Shown piece after piece: positions 14,951 through 24,256 of a DNA stretch of 64,000 nt. Each line of letters opens with the position of its first letter. The stretch's first letter is position 1. Under the pieces are notes generated by a model, which saw nothing but the letters and a program-made list of their open reading frames with translations, made no database searches and was not told the DNA's origin. Source of the stretch: an uncultured Pelagibacteraceae bacterium (GTDB lineage: Bacteria > Pseudomonadota > Alphaproteobacteria > Pelagibacterales > Pelagibacteraceae); assembly GCA_902561765.1 (NCBI GenBank), contig CACEQR010000004.1, positions 49,691 to 113,690 of the forward strand. The letters run 5' to 3'. Both the position numbers and the translations under genes were made by a program.

Positions 14951-15976
14951 ATGTCCAAAGGTAAAATTAAAATTCATATAAGAAATAATCATTGGAAAAA
15001 AGGTTCTTTGCCGTGTGATTTAGAAGGTGAAAAAAATAGTAGCGTTCCTCAAGAATTATTTGAGAGCTTTCTCAATAAATATTCTGGCATAAAAGATAAG
15101 ATTTCATACATAGTTGACTGGGATGATGATAATTGGAAATCTTCAATGAAAGATGCAGATATTTTGCTTACATGGAATTTTCCAACAAATAATTTAAGTA
15201 AAATTGCACCAAATTTAAAATGGATACATATTGTTTCAGCGGGTGTTAATCATCTTTATCCATTTAATTGGCTTAAAAAAGATTTAATTTTAACAAATAG
15301 TAGTGGAATACATTCAAAAAAAGCAGGTGAATTTGGATTAATGAGTGTTTTGATGCTTCAAAACCATATCACAAGAATAATTACTAATCAAAAAAAAAAA
15401 GAATTTATAACTTTATTAAGTAATCCAATTGATAGTAAAAAAGTTGTAGTGGTAGGCACTGGATCATTAGGTGGGTCAATGATTAAACATATCAGCTCAC
15501 TAGGAGCAAAAGTTATTGGAGTTAATAGAAGGGGTAGAGCAGTTGAAGGTTGTTCAAAAGTTATAACATTTGATAGGATTGATGAAGTCTTACCTGAGGC
15601 TGATTTTCTTTATTTAGCTGTTCCAGAAACAAATGAAACAAAAGGATTAATAAATAAGAAAAGATTAGATGTGCTTAAAGCTACGTGTGGAATTGTTAAT
15701 ATTGGTCGCCAATCTGTGATGGATTATGAGCATCTAAGAAAAAAATTAAAAAAAAATGAAATTGCTGGAGCTATTTTAGATGTTTTTTCAGAAGAACCCA
15801 TTAACAGAAATTCTAAATTTTGGGATACTCCAAATTTGGTAATTACACCTCATATATCATCAGATAGCAAAGGAAATTATATCGAGATGGTTTTAGAAAA
15901 GTTTTTCAAGAATTTAAAACTATTTATTGAGAAAAAAGATTTGAATAATCAAGTAGATCCTAATTTAGGTTATTGA
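14951..15976 (+). CDS. D-isomer-specific 2-hydroxyacid dehydrogenase family protein
   Basis: A 341-aa NAD(P)-dependent dehydrogenase. The Rossmann motif VVVVGTGSLGGSM lies around residues 165-177. The substrate-binding region contains IHIVSAGVNHLYP, and the catalytic stretch shows AVPETNETKGLI, GIVNIGRQSV, DVFSEEPINRNSKFW and ITPHISSDS with the catalytic His. It reduces a 2-keto acid or oxidises a 2-hydroxy acid; the substrate is not known. It ends one base from the convergent Gfo/Idh/MocA gene, so a shared sugar-acid pathway is conceivable. Confidence 0.88.
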   Translation: MSKGKIKIHIRNNHWKKGSLPCDLEGEKNSSVPQELFESFLNKYSGIKDKISYIVDWDDDNWKSSMKDADILLTWNFPTNNLSKIAPNLKWIHIVSAGVNHLYPFNWLKKDLILTNSSGIHSKKAGEFGLMSVLMLQNHITRIITNQKKKEFITLLSNPIDSKKVVVVGTGSLGGSMIKHISSLGAKVIGVNRRGRAVEGCSKVITFDRIDEVLPEADFLYLAVPETNETKGLINKKRLDVLKATCGIVNIGRQSVMDYEHLRKKLKKNEIAGAILDVFSEEPINRNSKFWDTPNLVITPHISSDSKGNYIEMVLEKFFKNLKLFIEKKDLNNQVDPNLGY

Positions 15977-15977
15977 T

Positions 15978-17051
15978 TTATTTTGGTAACCAGGAATCGT
16001 ATAAAAGATTATCATTGGTTATTGGAAGTTTGACACTTTTATTTTGTCTTGATGAACTATAAACAGCTGTTACAAATTCTAAAGATTTTCTAGCATCCAA
16101 TAAAGTTACTTCATCACTTACTTTTCCATCAAGTTTGTTGGCTATTTCATCAAACATTCCTGCATACCATGATTTAGGTTTTTCGACTTTTGACAATACT
16201 TCATCAATTTGACTTTGTGAAATAGGAGCTCTTGGTAAAAAGTCCCATTTATCATCACCTGGGTTATATGGTTTATTAGGAGAAGCACTTGACTCAGCTG
16301 TAAATCCCTCAAAACAAAATCGAAGTCTACTAGTATCGTTTGCAGCACCTAAAGTAATCGAACTTGTGACTAGAGATCCATTTTTCATTTCAATTGAAAG
16401 TGCAGCACAATCTTCTACCTCAATATCATTTACCCTAGTTGTTAATTTTGCAAATACATTTGAAACAGGACCCAAAACCATACTCACTAAATCATGAATG
16501 TGAATTGAATGACTTAATATTGCTCCACCCTGTTCACCTTTCCAAGTACCTCTCCAGGGTTTTGAGTAATAATCTTTTCCTCTATTCCAATGTGTTTCTA
16601 ATGAACCAACTAAAGGTTTTCCTGCTAAATCTGATTTGATTAATGCTTTTAATTGAGAAAATCCAAGACCATATCGATACTGAAATACTGGAAAAATAAT
16701 CTTACCATTTTCTTTACTGATTTTTTCCAACACATCTATTTCTTTAAGACTTGAAACTAAAGGCTTTTCACAAATGACATGCTTTCCAGCTTCCATTGCT
16801 TTTTTACAAGCAGAAAAATGTAAATGAGGCGGGAGACAAATATCAATTATATCAATTTCTTTAACTTTCAGTACATCGTCAAAATTAAGAGAAACTTTTG
16901 TATCAGTATTCGATTGTAATAATTTATCAATAGCTTCCCTAGTTAAACCACATAAAGTGTGAACATTAAATCTCTCAGATACTTTTTGAAAATCTTCAAA
17001 ATGTTTTGCTCCTATATTGGTTCCAATTATAGCTACTTGATATCTTTTCAT
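15978..17051 (-). CDS. Gfo/Idh/MocA family oxidoreductase (357 aa)
   Basis: An NAD(P)-binding oxidoreductase with an N-terminal Rossmann fold (YQVAIIGTNIGAKHF), the family motif HVICEKPL, and the C-terminal alpha/beta domain with GAILSHSIHIHDLV, where the catalytic His is expected. Members oxidise or reduce sugars, inositols and their derivatives. It overlaps the next upstream oxidoreductase by four bases (ATGA-type), so the two are translationally coupled. Substrate unknown. Confidence 0.88.
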   Translation of the reverse strand: MKRYQVAIIGTNIGAKHFEDFQKVSERFNVHTLCGLTREAIDKLLQSNTDTKVSLNFDDVLKVKEIDIIDICLPPHLHFSACKKAMEAGKHVICEKPLVSSLKEIDVLEKISKENGKIIFPVFQYRYGLGFSQLKALIKSDLAGKPLVGSLETHWNRGKDYYSKPWRGTWKGEQGGAILSHSIHIHDLVSMVLGPVSNVFAKLTTRVNDIEVEDCAALSIEMKNGSLVTSSITLGAANDTSRLRFCFEGFTAESSASPNKPYNPGDDKWDFLPRAPISQSQIDEVLSKVEKPKSWYAGMFDEIANKLDGKVSDEVTLLDARKSLEFVTAVYSSSRQNKSVKLPITNDNLLYDSWLPK

Positions 17052-18058
17052 TTATTTTCAGCTTGCTCTTGAGCTTTAATAGCAAGTTCCATTGAAAGAT
17101 AAGTAAGTTCCTGAGGACATGCAGTTTCTGTTCTGTTTAAAACATCATTAATTAAATTACTAAAGTAGGGTAGCTTAACATTAGAACAATCAATATGTTT
17201 CACCTCGTTATTATTTGCTAAAAATAAATGATTACCTTTTTCTGATTTTGCTAAATCTGTATATTTTCTTATTTCAATAAAACCTTTATCTCCAAGTATT
17301 AACAATCTACCATCTCCCCAGGTAGGCAGAGCATCTGGAGTAAACCAATCTAGGCGAATGTATCCATGCCCACCATTACCAGTAAGGTTCACTTCGCCAA
17401 AATCTTGAAAACCTGGCTTTTCTTTTTTTGTCGTATTTTCTATCAGTGCATGATTGACTTTTGCTTCATCTGAATTTGTAAAAACTAAGAATTGATGTAT
17501 TTGGTGCGACCCAATATCAGTGATAATTCCACCATAACTTTTACGATCATAAAACCAATTTGGTCTTTCATAGTTTCCTTGCCTATGTGGACCAGTGCCA
17601 ATTGTCTGTTTTACTTTTCCTATTTTGCCTTCAGAAACTAATTCTTCAGCTTTTGCAACGGCTGGAACATGAAATCTTTCAGAAAAATTTACAGACCATA
17701 TTTTACCAGTTTCTTTAACTGTTTTTTTTAAATTATTTAATTGATTTAAGTTAGTGCAGCCTGGTTTATCTACCATAACATCTTTACCAGCTTTTAAAGC
17801 ATTTATTGAATGATTTGCTCTATCCACAGGAATTGAAGAAATTAAGATCATATCTATACAAGAGTCATTTAATATCTCCTCTATATTTTTTTTTCTTTTA
17901 ATATTTGGGTACTTTTTCTCAAACTCTCCAAGGGTTAAAGGATTACCTTCAGTCCAAAAGTAATTACAATTACAACCTTCTTTTAACATTTCATCTAACA
18001 TGTCAAATATATGTCCATGATCGATACCGATTATCCCAAGATTTAATTTTTTCGTCAT
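17048..18058 (-). CDS. Gfo/Idh/MocA family oxidoreductase (336 aa)
   Basis: A second family member, distinct in sequence from its neighbour. It has the Rossmann start LNLGIIGIDHGHIFDML, VMVDKPG in place of the usual EKP, and GGIITDIGSHQIHQFL in the catalytic area. The Glu-to-Asp change in the EKP motif keeps charge but is less common. It overlaps the downstream oxidoreductase by four bases and begins 4 bases after the dioxygenase stop. The three-gene set looks like one catabolic operon for an unidentified sugar or polyol derivative. Confidence 0.87.
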   Translation of the reverse strand: MTKKLNLGIIGIDHGHIFDMLDEMLKEGCNCNYFWTEGNPLTLGEFEKKYPNIKRKKNIEEILNDSCIDMILISSIPVDRANHSINALKAGKDVMVDKPGCTNLNQLNNLKKTVKETGKIWSVNFSERFHVPAVAKAEELVSEGKIGKVKQTIGTGPHRQGNYERPNWFYDRKSYGGIITDIGSHQIHQFLVFTNSDEAKVNHALIENTTKKEKPGFQDFGEVNLTGNGGHGYIRLDWFTPDALPTWGDGRLLILGDKGFIEIRKYTDLAKSEKGNHLFLANNNEVKHIDCSNVKLPYFSNLINDVLNRTETACPQELTYLSMELAIKAQEQAENK

Positions 18059-18062
18059 TAAT

Positions 18063-18890
18063 TTAGTAAAATCCTTTTTTCTGAGAACCTTTATAAAAAA
18101 TTCTTTGAAGATTGTCGTTTTCTTGTTTTTTTATTTTAAGATCGTTTGTATTCATCAATGAATATGGTCTTCCTATTTTTTCATGAAAATTATAGTTGTC
18201 CACACCTCTAGCAATTTGGACACCATTTTTACCTAAAACTTGCTTAACATTTGTCCCAATGTAACTTTGAATTACAAAACCTATTCTCCTATCTTTACTG
18301 TGATTTATACCAGAACCATGGACTGCTTTAGGATGATGTAAAGACATTTGTCCTGAATTTAAAATCAAAGGAATAATTTGATCATCAGGCACATTGTTTA
18401 CAGTTTGACCTCTAGTTAGTAGATTTTTTTCATTAAAATTTTGATCATGTTCTTTTAAATTATCTTTGTGTGAACCGGACCACATTTTCATACAACCATT
18501 ATTTTCATTGGAATCTGTTATAGCCACCCAAGCTGTTACCCAATTATGAGGTTCTAAACCAATATATTTTGCATCTTGGTGGTAACTTACAAATCCATCT
18601 TCGCCTGGGTTTTTAATAAATAATGTTGTACCGCAAACTAAAATATTTCCTCCAATCAAACTTTCTACAGCATTTAAAATATTCTCATTATGAGTTACCT
18701 CATCAAGCATTGGAGATATTAGATGAGCATTATATCTTCCTGCTTTTTCAAGTTCATTAGGTAATTTTTTTTCGATTAATTCAATTTCGTCTCTTATTTC
18801 TTTAGCTTTTTCTTTTGAAAAAATATTTACAGGCGAAACAAATCCTTCATCTTTGTACTGTTTAAGTTGATTTGAGTTTAGATAAGTCAT
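18063..18890 (-). CDS. Phytanoyl-CoA dioxygenase family protein
   Basis: A 275-aa Fe(II)/2-oxoglutarate-dependent oxygenase. The metal triad is visible: H104 and D106 in SYHQDAKYIG and H191 in KAVHGSGINHSKDRR, with R201/R202 placed for 2-oxoglutarate binding. This large family hydroxylates many substrates, including ectoine (EctD) and halogenated or lipid compounds. It heads the operon with two Gfo/Idh/MocA enzymes, which suggests it opens a degradation route, while an ectoine-type importer lies about 1 kb away on the other strand. Specificity is not proven. Confidence 0.86.
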   Translation of the reverse strand: MTYLNSNQLKQYKDEGFVSPVNIFSKEKAKEIRDEIELIEKKLPNELEKAGRYNAHLISPMLDEVTHNENILNAVESLIGGNILVCGTTLFIKNPGEDGFVSYHQDAKYIGLEPHNWVTAWVAITDSNENNGCMKMWSGSHKDNLKEHDQNFNEKNLLTRGQTVNNVPDDQIIPLILNSGQMSLHHPKAVHGSGINHSKDRRIGFVIQSYIGTNVKQVLGKNGVQIARGVDNYNFHEKIGRPYSLMNTNDLKIKKQENDNLQRIFYKGSQKKGFY

Positions 18891-18908
18891 ATTATTTTCA
18901 AAGATTAT

Positions 18909-19697
18909 ATGAGCATAAATATTTCTTCAATACATTACTGTCCTGTAAAATCTGTGTCATTTCAAAATATAGATCAATGTAAAATAGATAAAAATATTGG
19001 AATTAAAGGTGATAGAATTTTTGCATTTTCTCAAAATCTTGATTTTGAACAATCAAAATTATTTGAGAATAATCCTGAAGAAAGAAAAGGTAAATGGAAC
19101 AAAATATTAACACTTAAAAATACTCCAGTTCTTAATAAGTACAATTTTTTATATCAAGAAAATAAATTAACCTTAACCAAAAATGAAAAAGAAATAATTA
19201 CAATTAATGTTAATGATGAAGTTGAAAAAACAAAGCTTATAATGAAATTAATTGAGCTAGAGAGTTCTTTGAAACAGGATATTAAATTAATGAAAAATGA
19301 AGAGCATCCTTTTTATGATACTTCTATATCTAATAAGTCAGATTTTAAAAATTCAATTTCTCTTTTAAATATTAATAGTATTAAAGATTTTGAAAATAAA
19401 TCTGATAAAAAAATTGAAACATCAATATTTAGAGGAAATTTAGTTTTCGATGGAGTTGAATCTTGGGAGGAAAGAAACTGGATTGGTAAAATATTAAAAA
19501 TTAATAATATCTCATTCAAAGTTGAGAAAAATATTCCAAGATGTGTAGCAATAAATTTAAAACCAAAATCTGATGATAATTCTGTTAATTTATTAAAAAT
19601 TTTAAAACAAACATATAATCATTTTGAAATGGGTATTTATTTAACCCCATTAGAAAATGGAGAAATAAATTTGTTTGATAAAATAGAAATAAATTAA
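18909..19697 (+). CDS. MOSC domain-containing protein
   Basis: The 262-aa protein has the MOSC N-terminal beta barrel (SINISSIHYCPVKSVSF, then GIKGDRIFAFSQN) and a C-terminal MOSC core (RGNLVFDGVESWEERNWIGK) with the conserved cysteine in PRCVAINLKP. MOSC proteins handle molybdenum-cofactor-bound sulfur or reduce N-hydroxylated compounds (the YiiM and mARC types). It is divergent from the dioxygenase gene by 18 bases. Its use of moco would fit the mobA/moeA cluster in this window, but they are not linked. Confidence 0.83.
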   Translation: MSINISSIHYCPVKSVSFQNIDQCKIDKNIGIKGDRIFAFSQNLDFEQSKLFENNPEERKGKWNKILTLKNTPVLNKYNFLYQENKLTLTKNEKEIITINVNDEVEKTKLIMKLIELESSLKQDIKLMKNEEHPFYDTSISNKSDFKNSISLLNINSIKDFENKSDKKIETSIFRGNLVFDGVESWEERNWIGKILKINNISFKVEKNIPRCVAINLKPKSDDNSVNLLKILKQTYNHFEMGIYLTPLENGEINLFDKIEIN

Positions 19698-19735
19698 AAA
19701 TATTAACAACTCAAGATTGAAAAATTTTTTTTTAC

Positions 19736-19751
19736 TTGGGTGTACACTCAA
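19736..19751. promoter_or_regulatory. Palindromic operator-like site upstream of the ABC importer
   Basis: TTGGGTGTACACTCAA is a 16-base near-perfect inverted repeat with one mismatched pair. It ends 47 bases before the ATG of the binding-protein gene, within a 101-base intergenic region. Its length and symmetry suit a dimeric repressor or activator, for example of the GntR or LacI type, but no regulator gene is adjacent. Confidence 0.5.
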
Positions 19752-19798
19752 TGTTTAATCTGTTTTAATTCTTTAAAACATAACAATAGGGAGAGACA

Positions 19799-20644
19799 AT
19801 GAAAAAAATTTATAAAACATTAACAGTTTTATTTATTCTTTTATTTAGTATTTCTACTGTTAATGCAAAAACGTTAACAGAGAGACTTGCTGATGGACAT
19901 AAATTAAGACTTGGATTTGGTACTGCCGTACCATGGGCTTATGCTGGAGATAATGGTGAAGCTCTAGGATTTGTAAACATGATCGCTTTAACTGTTTTAG
20001 AGGAAATGGGTATTACTGAACATGAAACAAAAGTTTTTGAGTGGTCAGGCCTTATTCCGGGAATAAATGCTGACAGATCAGATATGATTACTGGAGGTAT
20101 GTATATTCTAAAAAGTAGATGTGAAAACATTAATTTTTCAGATCCAATAGGAGTATTCGGTGATGCAATGTTAGTTCCTAAAGGAAATCCTAAAGGAATT
20201 AATAATTATGAAGATGTAATTAGAACTGGAGCTACTTTAGTTACAGGAACTGGTTTTAACACTGTAGAAGCTGCTAAAAAATTTGGTGTTCCTGACAGTC
20301 AAATGTTACTTGTAGAGGGTGAAGTAGGAATACTTGCTGCTATGAAAGCAGGAAGAGCTGATGCCGCGGTACAAACTTTCTTTGGTGCAAAAGAGCATGA
20401 AGAAAAAACTGGTGGTGCATTTGAAGTGACTGATCCAAAACTAATGCCCAAAGAAACTGTCAATGTAGTTGGGATTGGTTTTAGAAAAAGTGATGACAAG
20501 TTCAGAGAAGCATTCAATGCTGCTTTAGCTAAAGTTTTAGCTAACCCAAGTAAAATGTTAGAGAGGGCTGGTAAGTATGGATATGATAAAGCCCAACTTC
20601 CTCCACCTGACATGACTACTGAGTGGGCTTGCTCAACTAAATAA
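19799..20644 (+). CDS. ABC transporter substrate-binding protein, polar amino acid / ectoine (EhuB-like) type
   Basis: A 281-aa periplasmic solute-binding protein of family 3. Residues 1-23 are a signal peptide cleaved after VNA. LRLGFGTAVPWAYAGDNGEA begins the first lobe; SGLIPGINADRSDMITGGMY and RCENINFSDPIG resemble EhuB, the ectoine/hydroxyectoine binder. A GGGAGAG ribosome binding site precedes the ATG. Two permeases and an ATPase follow, making a complete importer. A hairpin lies after the stop, as often seen where the binding protein is made in excess. Exact ligand uncertain: ectoines or another polar amino-acid-like osmolyte. Confidence 0.85.
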   Translation: MKKIYKTLTVLFILLFSISTVNAKTLTERLADGHKLRLGFGTAVPWAYAGDNGEALGFVNMIALTVLEEMGITEHETKVFEWSGLIPGINADRSDMITGGMYILKSRCENINFSDPIGVFGDAMLVPKGNPKGINNYEDVIRTGATLVTGTGFNTVEAAKKFGVPDSQMLLVEGEVGILAAMKAGRADAAVQTFFGAKEHEEKTGGAFEVTDPKLMPKETVNVVGIGFRKSDDKFREAFNAALAKVLANPSKMLERAGKYGYDKAQLPPPDMTTEWACSTK

Positions 20645-20663
20645 TTTAAATAATTAAAAAATT

Positions 20664-20693
20664 AAACCAGGCAACTTTATTGTTGCCTGGTTT
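20664..20693 (+). terminator. Intercistronic hairpin after the binding-protein gene
   Basis: AAACCAGGCAAC at 20664-20675 pairs perfectly with GTTGCCTGGTTT at 20682-20693 around a 6-base loop, and a T-rich run follows. It lies between the binding-protein gene and the first permease. It probably acts as a partial terminator or 3' stabiliser giving more binding protein than membrane subunits. Confidence 0.8.
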
Positions 20694-20715
20694 TTAAAAT
20701 CTTAAGGTAATTACT

Positions 20716-21387
20716 TTGACATATTTTGAATTTTTAAATGAACATGGGGTTACACTTTTATTAGGAACCGTAACTACAATAAAAGTTCTTGTTTGTTCGA
20801 TGATGCTGTATGTGATTATTTCTATGATCTTTGGTTTAATGAGACTCTCCAAGAATCTGTTAATTCAAGGTGTAGCAACAGTATATATAGAATTTTTTAG
20901 AGGAACCTCGCTTTTAGTTCAACTGTTTTGGGCATATTATGTATTACCTTTTTTTGGGATATCTTTAGAAGCTTTTACCGCAGGTGTAGTAGCTTTAGGT
21001 TTAAATTTTGGAGCATACGGTGCTGAAATAGTCAGAGCTGGAATACTTGCAGTACCTAGAGGACAGTGGGAGGCAGCTCATGCATTAAATTTTACACCCG
21101 CTAAAAGGATAAAAAGAATTATCATACCACAAATTTTTCCAATAATTCTTCCACCAGCAGCAAATTTAACAGTGGAATTGTTGAAGGCAACAGCTTTGGT
21201 TGCTCTGGTTACAGTTGTTGATCTTACTTTTGAAGCTAAACAAATTAATTCTATAACATGGTTGTCTGCTCAGTGTTTTGGCACAGCTTTATTAATTTAT
21301 TACATAATGGCAAGATTTGCATTGGTACCATTTTTAAGATGGTTAGAACTTTTAGCAGCTAGAAAAGTTGGAAAGGAGAAAATCTAG
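20716..21387 (+). CDS. Amino-acid-type ABC transporter permease (first)
   Basis: A 223-aa inner-membrane permease of the His/Glu/Gln/ectoine family with about five helices. Its EAA loop, EAAHALNFTPAKRIKRIIIP, contacts the ATPase. The best start is TTG at 20716, eight bases after an AAGG ribosome binding site; no ATG fits. YIEFFRGTSLLVQLFWAYYV is the conserved N-terminal segment. It is followed 3 bases later by the second permease, with which it probably forms a heterodimer. Confidence 0.87.
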   Translation: MTYFEFLNEHGVTLLLGTVTTIKVLVCSMMLYVIISMIFGLMRLSKNLLIQGVATVYIEFFRGTSLLVQLFWAYYVLPFFGISLEAFTAGVVALGLNFGAYGAEIVRAGILAVPRGQWEAAHALNFTPAKRIKRIIIPQIFPIILPPAANLTVELLKATALVALVTVVDLTFEAKQINSITWLSAQCFGTALLIYYIMARFALVPFLRWLELLAARKVGKEKI

Positions 21388-21390
21388 ATC

Positions 21391-22068
21391 ATGGAAATGG
21401 GATGGAGATGGGGTTTTGCAATAGAAATATTGCCAAAAATGGCACTAGCAACTTTTAATACTATTCTCGCGGCTGGTGTAGGTTATGCAATTGCTCTGGT
21501 TGTTGGATTGTTTTTTTTATTAGGACAAAGAACACCATCAAAAATAATTAATTGGATAAATAGAGAAATAGTTGAGTTTATTAGATCAACACCTCTTCTA
21601 ATTCAGTTATTTTTTGTTTATTTCGTCCTACCACAATTTGGTATTACTTTATCTGCTTGGGTATGTGGCATGATAACAATTGGCCTTCATTTTGGAACTT
21701 ATTTATCTGAAGTTTATAGAGGAGCGCTAGAAGGTGTTTCAAAAACTCAATGGGAAGCATGTAGAGCTCTTAATTTTTCAACATTATATACTTATCGAAG
21801 AATTGTTCTTCCACAAGCATTTCCAATAGCAATACCAGGTATGGGAAATTATTTAGTAGGCATATTTAAAGATACCCCATTGCTTTCAACAATAGGTGTT
21901 GCAGAATTATTCCATGCAGCCACAGCTGTTGGTGGATATAATTATAGGTATTTAGAACCATATACTATAGTAGGAGTTATATTTTTAACATTATCTATAC
22001 CTGCTGCAATGTGGGTTAGAAAATTAGAAAAAGATGTTAATAAAGCACAAGGAAAAATAAAAAAATAA
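21391..22068 (+). CDS. Amino-acid-type ABC transporter permease (second)
   Basis: The partner permease, 225 aa, with the parallel motifs IVEFIRSTPLLIQLFFVYFV and EACRALNFSTLYTYRRIVLP (EAA loop). Several hydrophobic helices span the inner membrane. Its ATG lies just after an AGATC near the previous stop, and it is 3 bases before the ATPase gene. Together with the preceding permease it forms the translocation pore. Confidence 0.88.
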   Translation: MEMGWRWGFAIEILPKMALATFNTILAAGVGYAIALVVGLFFLLGQRTPSKIINWINREIVEFIRSTPLLIQLFFVYFVLPQFGITLSAWVCGMITIGLHFGTYLSEVYRGALEGVSKTQWEACRALNFSTLYTYRRIVLPQAFPIAIPGMGNYLVGIFKDTPLLSTIGVAELFHAATAVGGYNYRYLEPYTIVGVIFLTLSIPAAMWVRKLEKDVNKAQGKIKK

Positions 22069-22071
22069 ACT

Positions 22072-22863
22072 ATGATTAAAAATAATTCAGAAGAAATAAT
22101 AGTAAAATTTGATAACGTAACGAAACAATATGGTGATCTAATTGTTTTAGATAAGCTTAATTTAGATATTAAAAAAAATGAAATGGTTTCTATAATAGGA
22201 CCATCTGGATCTGGAAAAACAACAGTCCTTAGAGTATTGATGACTTTAGAGAAAATTAATGGAGGTATTATTCATTTAGATGGAGAAACTTTAACTCATA
22301 TGAATGAGAATGGTAAAACGATTGAAGCTAGTGAAAAGTATTTGAGAGACAGGCGTTCAAAGATAGGTATGGTTTTTCAGCAATTTAATTTATTTCCACA
22401 CATGACAGCATTACAAAATTGCATCGAGGCTCCAGTTGAAGTTTTGGGTCTTAAAAGAGAGGAGGCTGAAGAGCGAGCATTAGAATTGTTAGAGTTGGTT
22501 GGTTTAACTGATAAAAAAGATCAACATCCCAGTAGACTTTCAGGTGGTCAACAACAAAGAGTTGCAATAGCAAGAGCTTTAGCAATGAGACCTAAAGTAA
22601 TGCTTTTAGACGAAATAACTTCTGCACTTGATCCTGAAGTTGTAGGTGAAGTTTTAAATGTTATCAGATCATTAAATAAAGAGCATAATTTGACAATGAT
22701 AATGGTTACTCATCAAATGGGATTTGCTCGAGAAATTTCAGATAGGGTTTGTTTTTTTAATGAAGGAAAAATTTTTGAAGAAGGACCTCCAGAAAAATTG
22801 TTTGGAGACCCTCAAAATGAAAGAACTAAACAGTTTCTTCATGCAGTTCTAGATGCAAACTAA
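22072..22863 (+). CDS. Amino-acid-type ABC transporter ATP-binding protein
   Basis: A 263-aa ATPase that powers the importer. Walker A is GPSGSGKTT at 43-51, the signature is [15 protein letters not shown], Walker B is [12 protein letters not shown], and the switch His lies in VTHQMGFA. It groups by motif with GlnQ/HisP/EhuA-type proteins. It is the last gene of the unit and converges on the MFS transporter gene. Confidence 0.92.
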   Translation: MIKNNSEEIIVKFDNVTKQYGDLIVLDKLNLDIKKNEMVSIIGPSGSGKTTVLRVLMTLEKINGGIIHLDGETLTHMNENGKTIEASEKYLRDRRSKIGMVFQQFNLFPHMTALQNCIEAPVEVLGLKREEAEERALELLELVGLTDKKDQHPSRLSGGQQQRVAIARALAMRPKVMLLDEITSALDPEVVGEVLNVIRSLNKEHNLTMIMVTHQMGFAREISDRVCFFNEGKIFEEGPPEKLFGDPQNERTKQFLHAVLDAN

Positions 22864-22907
22864 TTTTAATTTTATCAATTTAAATATTTATTCAATATTG
22901 TTTATAA

Positions 22908-24215
22908 TTAAATTGTTTTTTCTTCCACGTCAGATGCAGTATTTGTCTTTACTGGCTCCTCAATAGGTTCTGCGGCTGGATTTAATTCTAAACCAATAGG
23001 TGTAATTGTAGTTGGCAAAGGTGTAAACTGTGAATCTGGATTTTCAATAACTTCTCTAACATTCATTCTATAGATACCATAAACACCTATCAAAACATGA
23101 AATATTATTAAAAAAATAAAATAGCCATTTTCACCAATAAAATCCATAAACAAAGAGCACATAAATGGACCACTCATTGCCCCCATACCAAAAGCAAATT
23201 GTAAACCAGCACCAGCAGAAACAAATTTTTCTTTAGATACAAAATCGTTTGTATGTGCAAAAATTAAAGCAAACATAGGAAGACTAAAGAAAGCATATAA
23301 ACCTGTAAATACATAAAACCAAAATTTTGAACTTGCTAATCCATCAGGCAAATGCATTGTTCCCACTGAAAAAATAGCACATAGTGCAAAAAAAGCTGCT
23401 GCAAAAGTTGAATAAACAGTTACGGATCTTCTATCATAAATATCAGATAACTTTCCAATTGGCCACTGAGAGATAGCACCAGAAATTGCAACTAGAAAAG
23501 TTACAAATGATATTTCAAAGATACTAAAATTCATTGCTGCAGCATATACCGCAATTAATGCAAACATTGCTGAATGACAAACACCACATAATACAGCACT
23601 TACCATTCCAAAAGGGGAAGCTTCATAAAGTTCTTTAATTTTCATTCCAATAATTTTTTTGAATTTTGGTGCCTTCTTTTTTGTAAGTAGTATTGGAACA
23701 AGTGATAAAGACATAAATAATGAAACTAATATAAAAGGTTGGAAATTTTCAGGTCTACTAAAATTTAAAAAAAACATTCCTACAGCCATAGATCCAAAAA
23801 GCACAATCATATAAATAGATAAAACACTTCCTCTATTTTTATTACTTGCTCTATCGTTCAACCAACTTTCTGCAATCGTATAAAGACAAACCATAGAAAA
23901 TCCTGAAACAACTCTAAGTACAAACCACGTAAATGGATGTATTATAATAGAGTGGACTAATACAACTATTGATGCAATTGAAGCAAAAGCTGCAAATACT
24001 CTAATATGACCTACTCTTGAAACAAGTATGGGAACAGTTCGTGCGCCAATGAAATATCCAACAAAATATCCAGTTAACATAAATCCTGTGGCTGCTATAC
24101 TAAAACTCTCATGAACAGCTCTCACTCCAAGCAAAGAAACTTGGAACCCATGAGCCAACATAATTAAGCCCATACCAGTGAAAAGGGCCCATGAGTTTTT
24201 TAAAATCTTTTCCAT
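22908..24215 (-). CDS. Major facilitator superfamily transporter
   Basis: A 435-aa membrane protein with about twelve helices. The first half contains GYFVGYFIGARTVPILVSRV and the second GKLSDIYDRRSVTVY, the loop motif typical of MFS members (G-x3-D-x2-GRR-like). Helices rich in glycine and phenylalanine resemble the YcaD/sugar-efflux type group. The C-terminal 40 residues are an unusual Pro/Glu-rich cytoplasmic tail. Substrate unknown. It is convergent with the ABC importer genes. Confidence 0.86.
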   Translation of the reverse strand: MEKILKNSWALFTGMGLIMLAHGFQVSLLGVRAVHESFSIAATGFMLTGYFVGYFIGARTVPILVSRVGHIRVFAAFASIASIVVLVHSIIIHPFTWFVLRVVSGFSMVCLYTIAESWLNDRASNKNRGSVLSIYMIVLFGSMAVGMFFLNFSRPENFQPFILVSLFMSLSLVPILLTKKKAPKFKKIIGMKIKELYEASPFGMVSAVLCGVCHSAMFALIAVYAAAMNFSIFEISFVTFLVAISGAISQWPIGKLSDIYDRRSVTVYSTFAAAFFALCAIFSVGTMHLPDGLASSKFWFYVFTGLYAFFSLPMFALIFAHTNDFVSKEKFVSAGAGLQFAFGMGAMSGPFMCSLFMDFIGENGYFIFLIIFHVLIGVYGIYRMNVREVIENPDSQFTPLPTTITPIGLELNPAAEPIEEPVKTNTASDVEEKTI

Positions 24216-24256
24216 AATTTCGCTATCTATGGATGATTTAATATTAAATCAAGAAA

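Noticed and set aside
22876..22915. Possible terminator hairpin between the ABC importer and MFS genes
   Set aside because: CAATTTAA and TTAAATTG can pair but the loop is 24 bases and the stem is all A/T except one pair, so it is too weak to call.
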